A stretch of DNA of 25,548 nucleotides from Candidatus Krumholzibacteriota bacterium (GTDB lineage: Bacteria; Krumholzibacteriota; Krumholzibacteriia; Krumholzibacteriales; Krumholzibacteriaceae), in assembly GCA_030613345.1 (NCBI GenBank), contig JAUWMD010000006.1, positions 1 through 25,548 on the forward strand. Reading direction: 5' to 3'. A program made the translations under genes and the position numbers. The notes under the pieces are model-generated. The model did no database searches, had not been told where the DNA came from, and was given only the letters and a program-made list of their open reading frames with translations. Below, piece after piece: positions 7,701 to 15,400 of this stretch. The number at the start of each line of letters is the position of its first letter. Position 1 is the stretch's first letter.

Positions 7701-9443
7701 TTGAGAGCGATGAAGACAAGGATACTCATACCGGTACTGCTCCTGCTGATCCTCGTATCGTGCGTCACGAAAAAGGCGCCGGTCGAGACGGAATCATTCC
7801 CCCGACAGATACACGACGAGCAGCTGGAAGAGCTGCGGGCGTATGTCACGAACGGCGACGACCGCGCCGTTCGAAGGACCGGAAAGCGTTTTCTCGAAAC
7901 GTATCCCGACTCGGATGCCGCCGGCGAGGTGAGACTCGAGACTGGAAAGGCCAGTATCGAGCTCGGATTCCTCGAGGAGGCATCGGAGATCCTGGCGCCC
8001 CTCGCCTCACCCGATGCCGGAGCCGTGACCGCGGCCGAGGCGAACATCCTCCTGGCGGGGATTGACAGGGACAAGGGGAGGTTTCCCGACGCGGCCGGAC
8101 GGCTGATGACGGCCATGGCCCTCGATCCCTCCGTCAGCGGGCAGGCCAGGAAGGGCCTGTCGCAGCTGGTCCCACTCCTCTCGCCCCGTCAGCTTGCCGA
8201 TCTCGAGGAAGCTTTTCCGGTATCTCCAGGGATCGAGCTTGTCTGGGAAGGTTCCCTTCTGATAGCCGAGGCAGAGGGAGATACCACATCGGTGAGGGAG
8301 ATCCGGTTGCACATCGCGGAGCTCGACACAATGGAGATGGCAATCGCGCCTGTTCCGGGCAGGGCAGTCACGCCCGCCGCGGTAAGGCCGAGGGATGCGG
8401 GCGCCGGCGAGGCATCGGGTTCGATAGGTCTCATCTGCCCGCTGACCGGCAGATTCGCACCGCTTGGAAAGGAATTCCTGCGCGGGGCTGCGGTGGCAAT
8501 CCGCGAGGCGCGTGAATATGGGGTGACCGGCGTGGAGCTGGTTGTCGGAGATACGCGATCGAACGCCCTGGACGCGAGGAAGTCTGCTCTCGTACTGATC
8601 GAGGATGAGAGCGTCGATGCTATCGTGGGGGGCGTACTCAGCTCGACGACGATCGCTGCGGCGCAGACGGCACAGCATGCGGGGATGGTGCTCTATTCAC
8701 CCGTGGCATCGGAGGAGGGGATCGCCGGGATAGGCGAATACATATTTCAGGGGTCGCAGGACTACGAGATGGAGATCGCCGCCCTTGCAAGAGTGGCCTG
8801 CCTGGAGATGGGACTCCGGCGGATCGCTTTCATGGCCGAGGACTCTCAGAGATGGCGTTCCCTGGCCGAGCTCTTCAGACGGGAGGTCGAAGGACTCGGC
8901 GGGACTTTCTGCGTGGAGGATTTCTACGAGCAGGGCAGCACCGATTTCAAGCTGAATATAGAACGGATCAGAAAGGCCGCTCCGGAGGCGCTCTTCATTC
9001 CTTCCGACACGGAGGATCTCGTCCTGATCCTGCCGCAGCTCTCCTTCTACGAGTTCGGCGCCCAGCTTCTCGGCACCTCGTCATGGAACTCCAGAAAGCT
9101 CCTCAGGATGGCGGGCCGTGATATGGAGGGAGCGGTGTTTCCCTCGGAGGACGTCTCGAATTCGAGCGAGGAGAGATACCTCGCAGCAGCGGCGCTGACG
9201 GGGTACGAGGGAAGGGACGTCAACAGGTTTGTCACGGGGGGATATGATGGCGTGAGAAAGACGATGGAAGCGATGGCGTCGGCGTCGGCTTCCGGATCGC
9301 CTCTGCGCGACGAGATGGAACGGATGCTCAGCAACAGGCGGCACAACTTCGTCGACCTGATGTCCGGCGATGGGATCAGGTTCAACATCGTGAGAAATGA
9401 GAGGATCGAGGAGTACGTGACCGTTTCCTCTTCGGGCCACTGA
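7701..9443 (+). CDS. Lipoprotein with TPR-like region and type I periplasmic-binding domain (LpoA/LivJ-like)
   Basis: The protein has 580 residues. A lipoprotein signal (lipobox LVSC, Cys21) precedes a helical TPR-like segment (about 35-150, with 'KRFLETYPDSDAAGE') and a periplasmic-binding fold of the LivJ/LpoA type (about 238-570, starting SIGLICPLTGRFAPLGKEF). Helical repeats followed by this fold resemble LpoA, the outer-membrane activator of penicillin-binding protein 1A. The same fold also occurs in amino-acid ABC transporter receptors, but no permease or ATPase gene is nearby, which favours the LpoA-like reading (inference). TTG at 7701 is 5 nt after AAGGA; ATG at 7710 is the alternative. 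The gene ends 5 nt from the converging tonB-like gene. Confidence 0.82.
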   Translation: MRAMKTRILIPVLLLLILVSCVTKKAPVETESFPRQIHDEQLEELRAYVTNGDDRAVRRTGKRFLETYPDSDAAGEVRLETGKASIELGFLEEASEILAPLASPDAGAVTAAEANILLAGIDRDKGRFPDAAGRLMTAMALDPSVSGQARKGLSQLVPLLSPRQLADLEEAFPVSPGIELVWEGSLLIAEAEGDTTSVREIRLHIAELDTMEMAIAPVPGRAVTPAAVRPRDAGAGEASGSIGLICPLTGRFAPLGKEFLRGAAVAIREAREYGVTGVELVVGDTRSNALDARKSALVLIEDESVDAIVGGVLSSTTIAAAQTAQHAGMVLYSPVASEEGIAGIGEYIFQGSQDYEMEIAALARVACLEMGLRRIAFMAEDSQRWRSLAELFRREVEGLGGTFCVEDFYEQGSTDFKLNIERIRKAAPEALFIPSDTEDLVLILPQLSFYEFGAQLLGTSSWNSRKLLRMAGRDMEGAVFPSEDVSNSSEERYLAAAALTGYEGRDVNRFVTGGYDGVRKTMEAMASASASGSPLRDEMERMLSNRRHNFVDLMSGDGIRFNIVRNERIEEYVTVSSSGH

Positions 9444-9448
9444 CCGGG

Positions 9449-10114
9449 CTATTTCAGCTCGAACCTTACCAGAAAACTCAGCCAGAACGATACCGGCTTT
9501 CCCCTGTCCATTATCGGCCTGAATTCGAACTGCTTTACGGCGTCGAGGGTGGCAGCCTCGAAACTCTTGTCCCCCTTGACCTTACTGACCCAGGCCTCCT
9601 GCACGAATCCCCTGTTGTTGACGTAGACCTCGACGAGGACGTACCCCTCGTGACCGCGGATCATCGCCTCGGGCGGATAGATCGGCTCGATCATCTTCTT
9701 TATGACGTAGTCTTCCCGGTACGGGACTGGGGCGTGAGACTCGTATGTGCGGATCGCGTCGGACCCCTCGAAGTCGTCGTATATAGGCTCTTCGGGGTCC
9801 TCTTTGGGGGAGAGTGAAGTCTCCGCATCGTCGTGCTCGTCCTCTATCTCCTCGCTGTATACCTCCACATCGCGCGCGACCATGTCATGCCTCTCCTTTT
9901 CGAACACCTCGGCCTCGATCCCCGAGTCGTCGAGGATCGTGATCTCGGGAAGGATCTGTATCGGGCCCTCGTATCCCACACTGAATATCCTGTCGACCAC
10001 CTTCGACTTCTCGAGGCTTATCGCGAGTATAACGATGAGAAGCAAGGAGACGGGCAGGAGGTAGACTATCCTCTTTCTCCACCGGCGGTCGTATTCCTTT
10101 ATTTTCTCAGGCAT
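9449..10114 (-). CDS. TonB family protein
   Basis: The protein has 221 residues: a short basic N-terminus (about 1-14), one membrane segment (about 15-35), an Asp/Glu-rich linker (about 75-125) and a TonB C-terminal domain (about 140-221). The last has IYPPEAMIRGHEGYVLVEVYV, a 'FEAATLDAVKQFEFRP' helix and 'GKPVSFWLSFLVRF'. Classical TonB passes proton-motive energy from ExbB/ExbD to outer-membrane receptors and has a Pro-rich linker; here the linker is acidic and no exbB, exbD or receptor gene is in the window, so a structural role is also possible. ATG at 10114 has GGGAA upstream; the TTG at 10138 has no ribosome-binding site. It lies 75 nt downstream of the amidase and is probably its operon partner. 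Confidence 0.87.
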   Translation of the reverse strand: MPEKIKEYDRRWRKRIVYLLPVSLLLIVILAISLEKSKVVDRIFSVGYEGPIQILPEITILDDSGIEAEVFEKERHDMVARDVEVYSEEIEDEHDDAETSLSPKEDPEEPIYDDFEGSDAIRTYESHAPVPYREDYVIKKMIEPIYPPEAMIRGHEGYVLVEVYVNNRGFVQEAWVSKVKGDKSFEAATLDAVKQFEFRPIMDRGKPVSFWLSFLVRFELK

Positions 10115-10189
10115 GGCCGTTCCCGGTAAAAATCGCAATGGCGGGGAAGAAGGTCAAGGACGGGCACGGAGTGCACGATTTCCGGAAGA

Positions 10190-12274
10190 TCAGTCTTCCG
10201 CGCTGAAGTATCCCAGTAGTGACCGAAATATCGCATCCGCTTCGAGCCCGGTCCAGCGAAATGATCCGAGGATGTTCTCCGTGTCGGCGTCGGAAAGGGA
10301 TCCACCCGAGATCACGACAGCCGGACAGTTCGTCTGCTGAATGAAGAGCTCGGCCGATTCGACGACTCCCGTCGCTTCACACGGCGGTGTCCCCGCGAGA
10401 CCCGATGCGAGGCTGTCGGCGGCGGCCGTTCCCGCGACACTGCCGGGATAGTGGTAGACGAGGCATCTGCTCCCAGGTTCCATCGCGCCGCCGAATCTCA
10501 CGCTGATTGCCAGGTCGGCTCCGAATCTGTTCACCCTGAATATCCGCTGCTCGTCCGACAGATGCTCCTCTCCGTTTCTCGTTACCAGCACCGAGGCACC
10601 GGCCTCCGTGAGTCTGTTTTCGAGCTCCCTCGCCAGGCGCATGTTGACAGTAGCGCCGCGCAACGCTCCGGCTCCTCTGCCCGCGTCGTCCGTCCCGCCG
10701 CCGGCGGGATCGATGACGATCCTCTTTCCGTGCATCACCCCGCCGAAGACCGGGGTCATCCTCGTGACCGGGACCTTTCCGCCCTCGACCATGTGTTCGA
10801 GGGGCGTCGGATTGTATCCCGAAGCGTAGATAACAGCTCCTGCATTGTCAACCGCCGCCGATCTGATCGCGCCCTTCCGGTCTCCCGCCACCGTCTTTCC
10901 ATCCGCGAAGCGGAGGACGGCTCGCTGAACCGGCCTGCCGGTCAGGCCGTCAACGGCTATAGCGAGCACCTCGGTCTCCGGTCCGGCGGCATGGAAGGCA
11001 AGTGTATCGACGGATCGACCGGAAGAGACGATGTGCGTTCCACCGGCGCTGAGGCGGATGAACGAGACCACACCTTTTCTCGTCCGGGCAATGCTGTCTC
11101 GTTTCCCGGTCGAAGCCCTCATCGTCACAATCTTTCCGTCGACGACGGGCCTGCCCCCCGAATCGAGCACGAGTACCCTGAGCATCTTTTGTCCGTCATC
11201 CATCTGGAGCGGGGCCATAGGAAGGAAAAACCTCGCAGGGCGGTCGAGCAGCATCTTCTTCGGGCCGTACGTAGCGGTAGCTCCACTCATACTCCTCGCC
11301 GAGAAGGAGATCGTGAAGGTTCCGTTCGGTATCGAGGAGGGCATGATGCAGAAGGGATTTCCGCCGTCTTCCGGCTGGAAGCAATCGATCCTTCTGCCGT
11401 CGATACTTGCCTCGGGCGAGGCGGGATCGACCGGGATGCCCGCGCCGGGCACGATAGTGAATTCGAGCTTTCCGGGAGCGGTGAGAGTGTCCGCTTCAGG
11501 TTCCGTCATGGCGATAACCGGGACGCCCCTGGAGAAATACTCTATAAGGCCGAGGTAGTACGCCTCGGCCTCGAGCTTCTGCTTTGCCGAGAGCTTCAAT
11601 TTGTCCTCGACGGCGGCATTCGAGATGTAGCTGGCCTCACCCAGTACCGCGGCCCCCGCCTTCGAGTTGCGCAGCACGTAGTAATTTCCAGGTTTGATGG
11701 TGGTAGTGGTAATACCGAGGTTTCTCGCCAGATGTGTATGTATATCGGTTGCGAGTTCGAGGGATGCGCCGTGGTCGGAACCCTTGTAATAGATCTCAAC
11801 GGCGTTTCTCTCGCGGTCCAGGGCAATGTTCGAGTTGTGGTGGATCGAGACGAAGACCTCCGGATCGAATTCGTTCGCCTTCTCGATCCGGGCGGCAAGG
11901 TCATCCCTGAGCAGGGCGGCGAGACCGGTCCCGGATGCCGCCGCGCCTTCAGGCAGAAAGTCTCTGTCGGCCGACCTGGTCATGTGGACCTCTGTGCCTG
12001 CTTCCCTGAGCAGCCCCCACAGGTAGAGGGCGACGCCGAGGTTGACATCGGCCTCGCTGAGGCTGTCGGCTCCCATCGCGCCGTCGTACTCTCCGCCGTG
12101 GCCGGGATCGATCACGATCCTGCGCCCCGAGAGGACCGAGGGATCGGAAGCGGAAAGGTCCTCGGAAAGCTCGGCATAGAGAGAGTCGTACACCGTCCTC
12201 TTTCCGCCGCAGCCCGCCATAAGGGCAGCCGTCAGCAGCATCGATATGGAGATGGTAATGGTCCTGCGTCTCAT
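10190..12274 (-). CDS. N-acetylmuramoyl-L-alanine amidase lipoprotein with a second, inactive amidase domain
   Basis: Cleaves the lactyl-peptide bond of peptidoglycan, leaving denuded glycans. The protein has 694 residues. The lipoprotein signal ends at lipobox LMAGC (Cys22). The N-terminal Amidase_3 domain (about 50-230) has all zinc and catalytic positions: His59 in DPGHGG, Glu74 in SEADVN, His145 in SIHHN and Glu213 in GEASYIS. A middle region (about 240-510) looks like beta-rich Ig-like modules. The C-terminal domain (about 515-690) aligns with the first but has DPAGGG, RGATVN, SVRFG and ISGGSLSD at the four sites, so all four active residues are lost. ATG at 12274 follows GGGAGGA. It heads a minus-strand pair with the TonB-like gene. 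Confidence 0.9.
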   Translation of the reverse strand: MRRRTITISISMLLTAALMAGCGGKRTVYDSLYAELSEDLSASDPSVLSGRRIVIDPGHGGEYDGAMGADSLSEADVNLGVALYLWGLLREAGTEVHMTRSADRDFLPEGAAASGTGLAALLRDDLAARIEKANEFDPEVFVSIHHNSNIALDRERNAVEIYYKGSDHGASLELATDIHTHLARNLGITTTTIKPGNYYVLRNSKAGAAVLGEASYISNAAVEDKLKLSAKQKLEAEAYYLGLIEYFSRGVPVIAMTEPEADTLTAPGKLEFTIVPGAGIPVDPASPEASIDGRRIDCFQPEDGGNPFCIMPSSIPNGTFTISFSARSMSGATATYGPKKMLLDRPARFFLPMAPLQMDDGQKMLRVLVLDSGGRPVVDGKIVTMRASTGKRDSIARTRKGVVSFIRLSAGGTHIVSSGRSVDTLAFHAAGPETEVLAIAVDGLTGRPVQRAVLRFADGKTVAGDRKGAIRSAAVDNAGAVIYASGYNPTPLEHMVEGGKVPVTRMTPVFGGVMHGKRIVIDPAGGGTDDAGRGAGALRGATVNMRLARELENRLTEAGASVLVTRNGEEHLSDEQRIFRVNRFGADLAISVRFGGAMEPGSRCLVYHYPGSVAGTAAADSLASGLAGTPPCEATGVVESAELFIQQTNCPAVVISGGSLSDADTENILGSFRWTGLEADAIFRSLLGYFSAED

Positions 12275-12318
12275 AGATTCCTCCCAGGGCTCCGTAACTC
12301 CTTACATTTGTTGTGTAT

Positions 12319-12347
12319 CAGATAGCCCCTCAGGCATCAAGCGGCAA
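12319..12347 (-). promoter_or_regulatory. Possible promoter for the amidase gene
   Basis: On the minus strand TTGCCG (12342-12347) and TATCTG (12319-12324) are 17 nt apart, in the divergent gap upstream of the amidase start. The -10 box is a poor match, so this is only a candidate. Confidence 0.25.
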
Positions 12348-12430
12348 ATTAAGCGGAGTTTCGCCGGATCGCGGCCCTGAGCTCACATCGACCTGACAGG
12401 GGGGAGTAAAGAAAACCGACAAACCCGCTT

Positions 12431-12442
12431 ACAATATATTGT
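12431..12442. promoter_or_regulatory. Perfect 12-bp AT-rich palindrome, candidate operator
   Basis: ACAATATATTGT is its own reverse complement and stands out in a GC-rich region. It lies between the divergent amidase and selA genes, 8 nt upstream of the likely selA -35 box, where a dimeric regulator could bind. No regulator gene is adjacent. Confidence 0.35.
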
Positions 12443-12450
12443 TAAAACAG

Positions 12451-12479
12451 TTGACGGGTACCACAACATATGGTAGAAA
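12451..12479 (+). promoter_or_regulatory. Promoter candidate for selA
   Basis: TTGACG (12451-12456) and TAGAAA (12474-12479) are 17 nt apart. A start near 12486 gives a short leader to the ATG at 12515. The -10 element overlaps the first in-frame ATG (12470), which argues against that ATG as the translation start. Confidence 0.5.
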
Positions 12480-12514
12480 ATGACAGGTTTAACAGGAGAA
12501 CGGGCAGGTGTGGA

Positions 12515-13933
12515 ATGGACAGGAAGGCTTCTCTGAAGAAGTTACCCTCTGTCGAACGGGTCCTCGAGGACGAGAGGATCGCCCCGCGCATCAACATGAT
12601 GTCGCGGCGCGGGATAACCCGTATCGTCAGGGGCAGGATAGAGTCGTACAGGGAAGGAATCGTCAGCGGCGGGATCGAAGCCGGAGTCGATTCCGCTCTG
12701 ATCCTCGAGAGCATCGCCGGTGCGGCCGCGCGGGATATCGAATCGATGGTCTCCGACAGGCAGCGCCGCGTGATAAACGCAACAGGCGTCATCCTCCATA
12801 CCAACCTCGGCAGGGCAGTGCTGGACTCCGCGACGGTATCGGCGGTACTTGTCGCCGCCTCCGGGTACACCGATCTGGAGATGGATATCGAAAGCGGCTC
12901 GAGGACGGACCGGTCGAGGAGGGTCACCGCTCTGCTTCGTGCCATCACGGGATGTGGAGGGGCCCTCGTCGTGAACAACAACGCGGCAGCCGTCCTGCTC
13001 GCGGTCGATACGTTCGCCCGCGACGGCGCGGTAGCCGTTTCTCGCGGGGAGCTCGTCGAGATAGGAGGAAGCTTCAGGCTTCCCGAGATCCTGGCCCGCG
13101 CCGCCGGGAGGGTCATCGAGGTCGGGACGACAAACAGGACCCATCTCGGGGATTATGAGAGGGCGATCGACGAGGGGGCCACTCTTCTCCTGAAGGTGCA
13201 TACGAGCAACTACAGAGTAGTCGGATATACCGATGAGGTGCTGCTTGCCGCATTGGCGGAACTTGGAAAGAAAAGAAATATCCCCGTCATGTACGATCAG
13301 GGGAGCGGTATCCTCTATCCGGTCGAGAGCGAGGGATTAGAGGGAGAGGAGAGCATCCTTCCAGTGCTTGATACAGGCGTCGATATCGTTTCGTTCAGCG
13401 CTGACAAGGTGCTCGGTGGCCCGCAGGCGGGGATACTCCTCGGCGAGACGGATCTCGTCGGGAAGATGCGGGATAATCATATGTCGAGGGCGCTTCGCAT
13501 CGATAAGATGACGCTGGCCGGGCTCGAACAGGTCCTCGTACACTACTGGAACGGGGAGTTCGACCGCATCCCGGCGCTGAGGATGATACTGGAAGACCAG
13601 GGCGCGCTTGTTGCCCGCACGCGCGGCGCGGCGAAGAAACTTGAAGGAGAGGCGCACAACGGATTCGGGATCGAGGTGATCGAAGGAGAGACGTCGATCG
13701 GCGGGGGCAGCTTTCCCATTAATCCCTTGCGGACGGCGCTTTTGCAGATTACTCTCACAGCCGGAGGGTCCCAGCGGCTCGAACGGGAGCTCAGAAGGCT
13801 CGATCCACCGGTGCTGGTAAGGATCCGCGGCGACTCGGTATTCGTGGACTTCAGGACGGTCCATGCCGATGAAGAAGAAATGCTTATCGAAAACCTCGCT
13901 GCAGCGATGAGGAATGTGAAAGAGAGGGAGTGA
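12515..13933 (+). CDS. selA: L-seryl-tRNA(Sec) selenium transferase
   Basis: A PLP enzyme that converts Ser-tRNA(Sec) to Sec-tRNA(Sec) with selenophosphate. The protein has 472 residues, close to the 463 of E. coli. Visible features: an N-terminal domain starting LPSVERVL, the INATGVILHTNLGRA block, a VNNNAAAV cofactor-site motif, RGELVEIGGSFR, the VHTSNYRVVGY segment and the PLP-lysine motif SADKVLGGPQAG with Lys298 (E. coli Lys295). ATG at 12515 follows AGGTG; an earlier ATG (12470) lies within the promoter. No selB, selD or tRNA-Sec gene is in the window. Downstream it runs into the SPOR protein and smc. Confidence 0.94.
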   Translation: MDRKASLKKLPSVERVLEDERIAPRINMMSRRGITRIVRGRIESYREGIVSGGIEAGVDSALILESIAGAAARDIESMVSDRQRRVINATGVILHTNLGRAVLDSATVSAVLVAASGYTDLEMDIESGSRTDRSRRVTALLRAITGCGGALVVNNNAAAVLLAVDTFARDGAVAVSRGELVEIGGSFRLPEILARAAGRVIEVGTTNRTHLGDYERAIDEGATLLLKVHTSNYRVVGYTDEVLLAALAELGKKRNIPVMYDQGSGILYPVESEGLEGEESILPVLDTGVDIVSFSADKVLGGPQAGILLGETDLVGKMRDNHMSRALRIDKMTLAGLEQVLVHYWNGEFDRIPALRMILEDQGALVARTRGAAKKLEGEAHNGFGIEVIEGETSIGGGSFPINPLRTALLQITLTAGGSQRLERELRRLDPPVLVRIRGDSVFVDFRTVHADEEEMLIENLAAAMRNVKERE

Positions 13934-13938
13934 TTCAC

Positions 13939-15369
13939 ATGGGCGATGAAGAACGCGGAGCGTCCTCCGAAGGACGAAGGGGCGATCCTGTCGAGGGCGG
14001 GTTCTCGATACTGCTCGGCGAGGAGAGCATAAGAGCGTTCATGTCATCAGGCGATTTTTCATCGGCCCGTGAGCTGGAACGCTTCATCGAGCTCGGAGCG
14101 AGGATCGAGGGGAGACTCACCGAGGAAGGGAGTCGATCGATCCTTGCGCTGTCCGTGGGAGAGAACAGGCTGTCGAGGGATTTCTCGGTACTCCAGATAG
14201 CCCATATCCTCGCGAAGCACGGAAAGGACGTGCTGATCGTGGACTGCGATTTCCTCTCTCCCGGGCTGAGCGGCCTCGTTGAGAACACCGAGGATCACGG
14301 TTTTCTCGACCTGCTTCTCTACGGGAGTTCGCTGAAGACCGTTGCTCGGTCGACAGGTATCGACGGCGTGATCGTCGTCGGGCCCGGCTCATTCCCCGTG
14401 TCGCGCACGATCCCCTTCGCGAAGAAGGAATTCACCAAGGTGAGGGATTTTCTCAGTCACAGCCACGATGTGATCATATACTGCTCGACGCTTTATACGG
14501 ATGACGGGACGGTCAATCCGTTCGCTTCGCTCGTCGATTCCATCTTTCTCTCATGCAGGCTCGAGGAGATGCCGGAGGGCCAGCTCCAGAAGAACCTCGG
14601 AGATCTCGGGTCCGATCTCCCGCCGGTAGATCTGATCTGTTTCGGAGAGGATGGAGAGGTTCCCTCTCAGGAAGAGGCGCCGTTCATACAGGGGGCCGGG
14701 CTCGGGGATGAGCGGGGAAAAGAGACGGATGAGGACGAAGAAGAAGGCCGACGGGAAGAGCAGTATGAAGCGGCAGCGATAGAAAAGACGGCCGATCTCG
14801 AGAGCGACGGGAAAATGGAGAGCGGAGGGATGAATCTCCCCCGTCTCGTCACTTCGGTTGTTGTAATCGTCGTCGTGGTTTTTCTCGCCTGGTGGTTCAT
14901 GATCCACAAGTCGATCAGCGACAAGGAAGGCGAGAGCAAGACCGCCGAGCTCGTGCAGAAGCAGCGAGACGTCAAGGAGATGAAGGACCGTAGCCAGGAT
15001 GAGGTTATCCCTTACGCCGTGGAGGAAGAGACAGGCGTAGATACCGGGGAGAAGGAAGCCGGGACCGGTCAGGCTCTGTCGAGCCCGGAACCTCGGGCCG
15101 TTACGACGGCCCCGGAAGGCTCGTACTTTGCCGTCCACGTTGCGTCGTTCAGGGAGACAGGCAGGGCCGGAAATGAGACGGACTACCTCGAGAAGAAAGG
15201 GTATGACGCCGTCGTCATCGCGACAGAGGTGAGCGGACGGGCATGGTACCGGGTCTACGTCGGAGAGTACCGGACTCGGGAGGAAGCCGCTGCGATAAGA
15301 CTGCAGCTTCTCGACCTTTCCCGGATAGGTTACGCGAGAGTCGTGACACTGAAGGATTCAAACAACTGA
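13939..15369 (+). CDS. Membrane protein: degenerate ParA/BY-kinase-like domain, one TM segment, SPOR domain
   Basis: The protein has 476 residues. Residues about 65-240 look like a MinD/ParA or BY-kinase P-loop fold: the second motif VLIVDCDF (98-105) is kept, but the Walker A site reads SVGENRLSRDFS (72-83) without the GK[ST] core, and the Walker B region IIYCST (179-184) lacks its Asp. An acidic linker leads to a membrane segment (about 302-322), another charged linker, and a C-terminal SPOR domain (about 394-472; 'YFAVHVASF', 'WYRVYVGEYRTREEA'). SPOR domains bind glycans stripped of peptides at the division septum, so the N-terminus should be cytoplasmic and the C-terminus periplasmic. ATG at 13939 is 8 nt after GGGAG, just past the selA stop. 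Precise function unknown. Confidence 0.78.
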   Translation: MGDEERGASSEGRRGDPVEGGFSILLGEESIRAFMSSGDFSSARELERFIELGARIEGRLTEEGSRSILALSVGENRLSRDFSVLQIAHILAKHGKDVLIVDCDFLSPGLSGLVENTEDHGFLDLLLYGSSLKTVARSTGIDGVIVVGPGSFPVSRTIPFAKKEFTKVRDFLSHSHDVIIYCSTLYTDDGTVNPFASLVDSIFLSCRLEEMPEGQLQKNLGDLGSDLPPVDLICFGEDGEVPSQEEAPFIQGAGLGDERGKETDEDEEEGRREEQYEAAAIEKTADLESDGKMESGGMNLPRLVTSVVVIVVVVFLAWWFMIHKSISDKEGESKTAELVQKQRDVKEMKDRSQDEVIPYAVEEETGVDTGEKEAGTGQALSSPEPRAVTTAPEGSYFAVHVASFRETGRAGNETDYLEKKGYDAVVIATEVSGRAWYRVYVGEYRTREEAAAIRLQLLDLSRIGYARVVTLKDSNN

Positions 15370-15400
15370 TGTACGCCATTGAGCGCGGAGGTGCTGTAAG

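Noticed and set aside
10451..12325. 624-codon open frame on the plus strand opposite the amidase gene
   Set aside because: Composition is Arg/His/Gly-rich without any recognisable motif, and the minus-strand frame is a clear amidase with signal peptide and ribosome-binding site. It is a shadow of GC-rich codon use.
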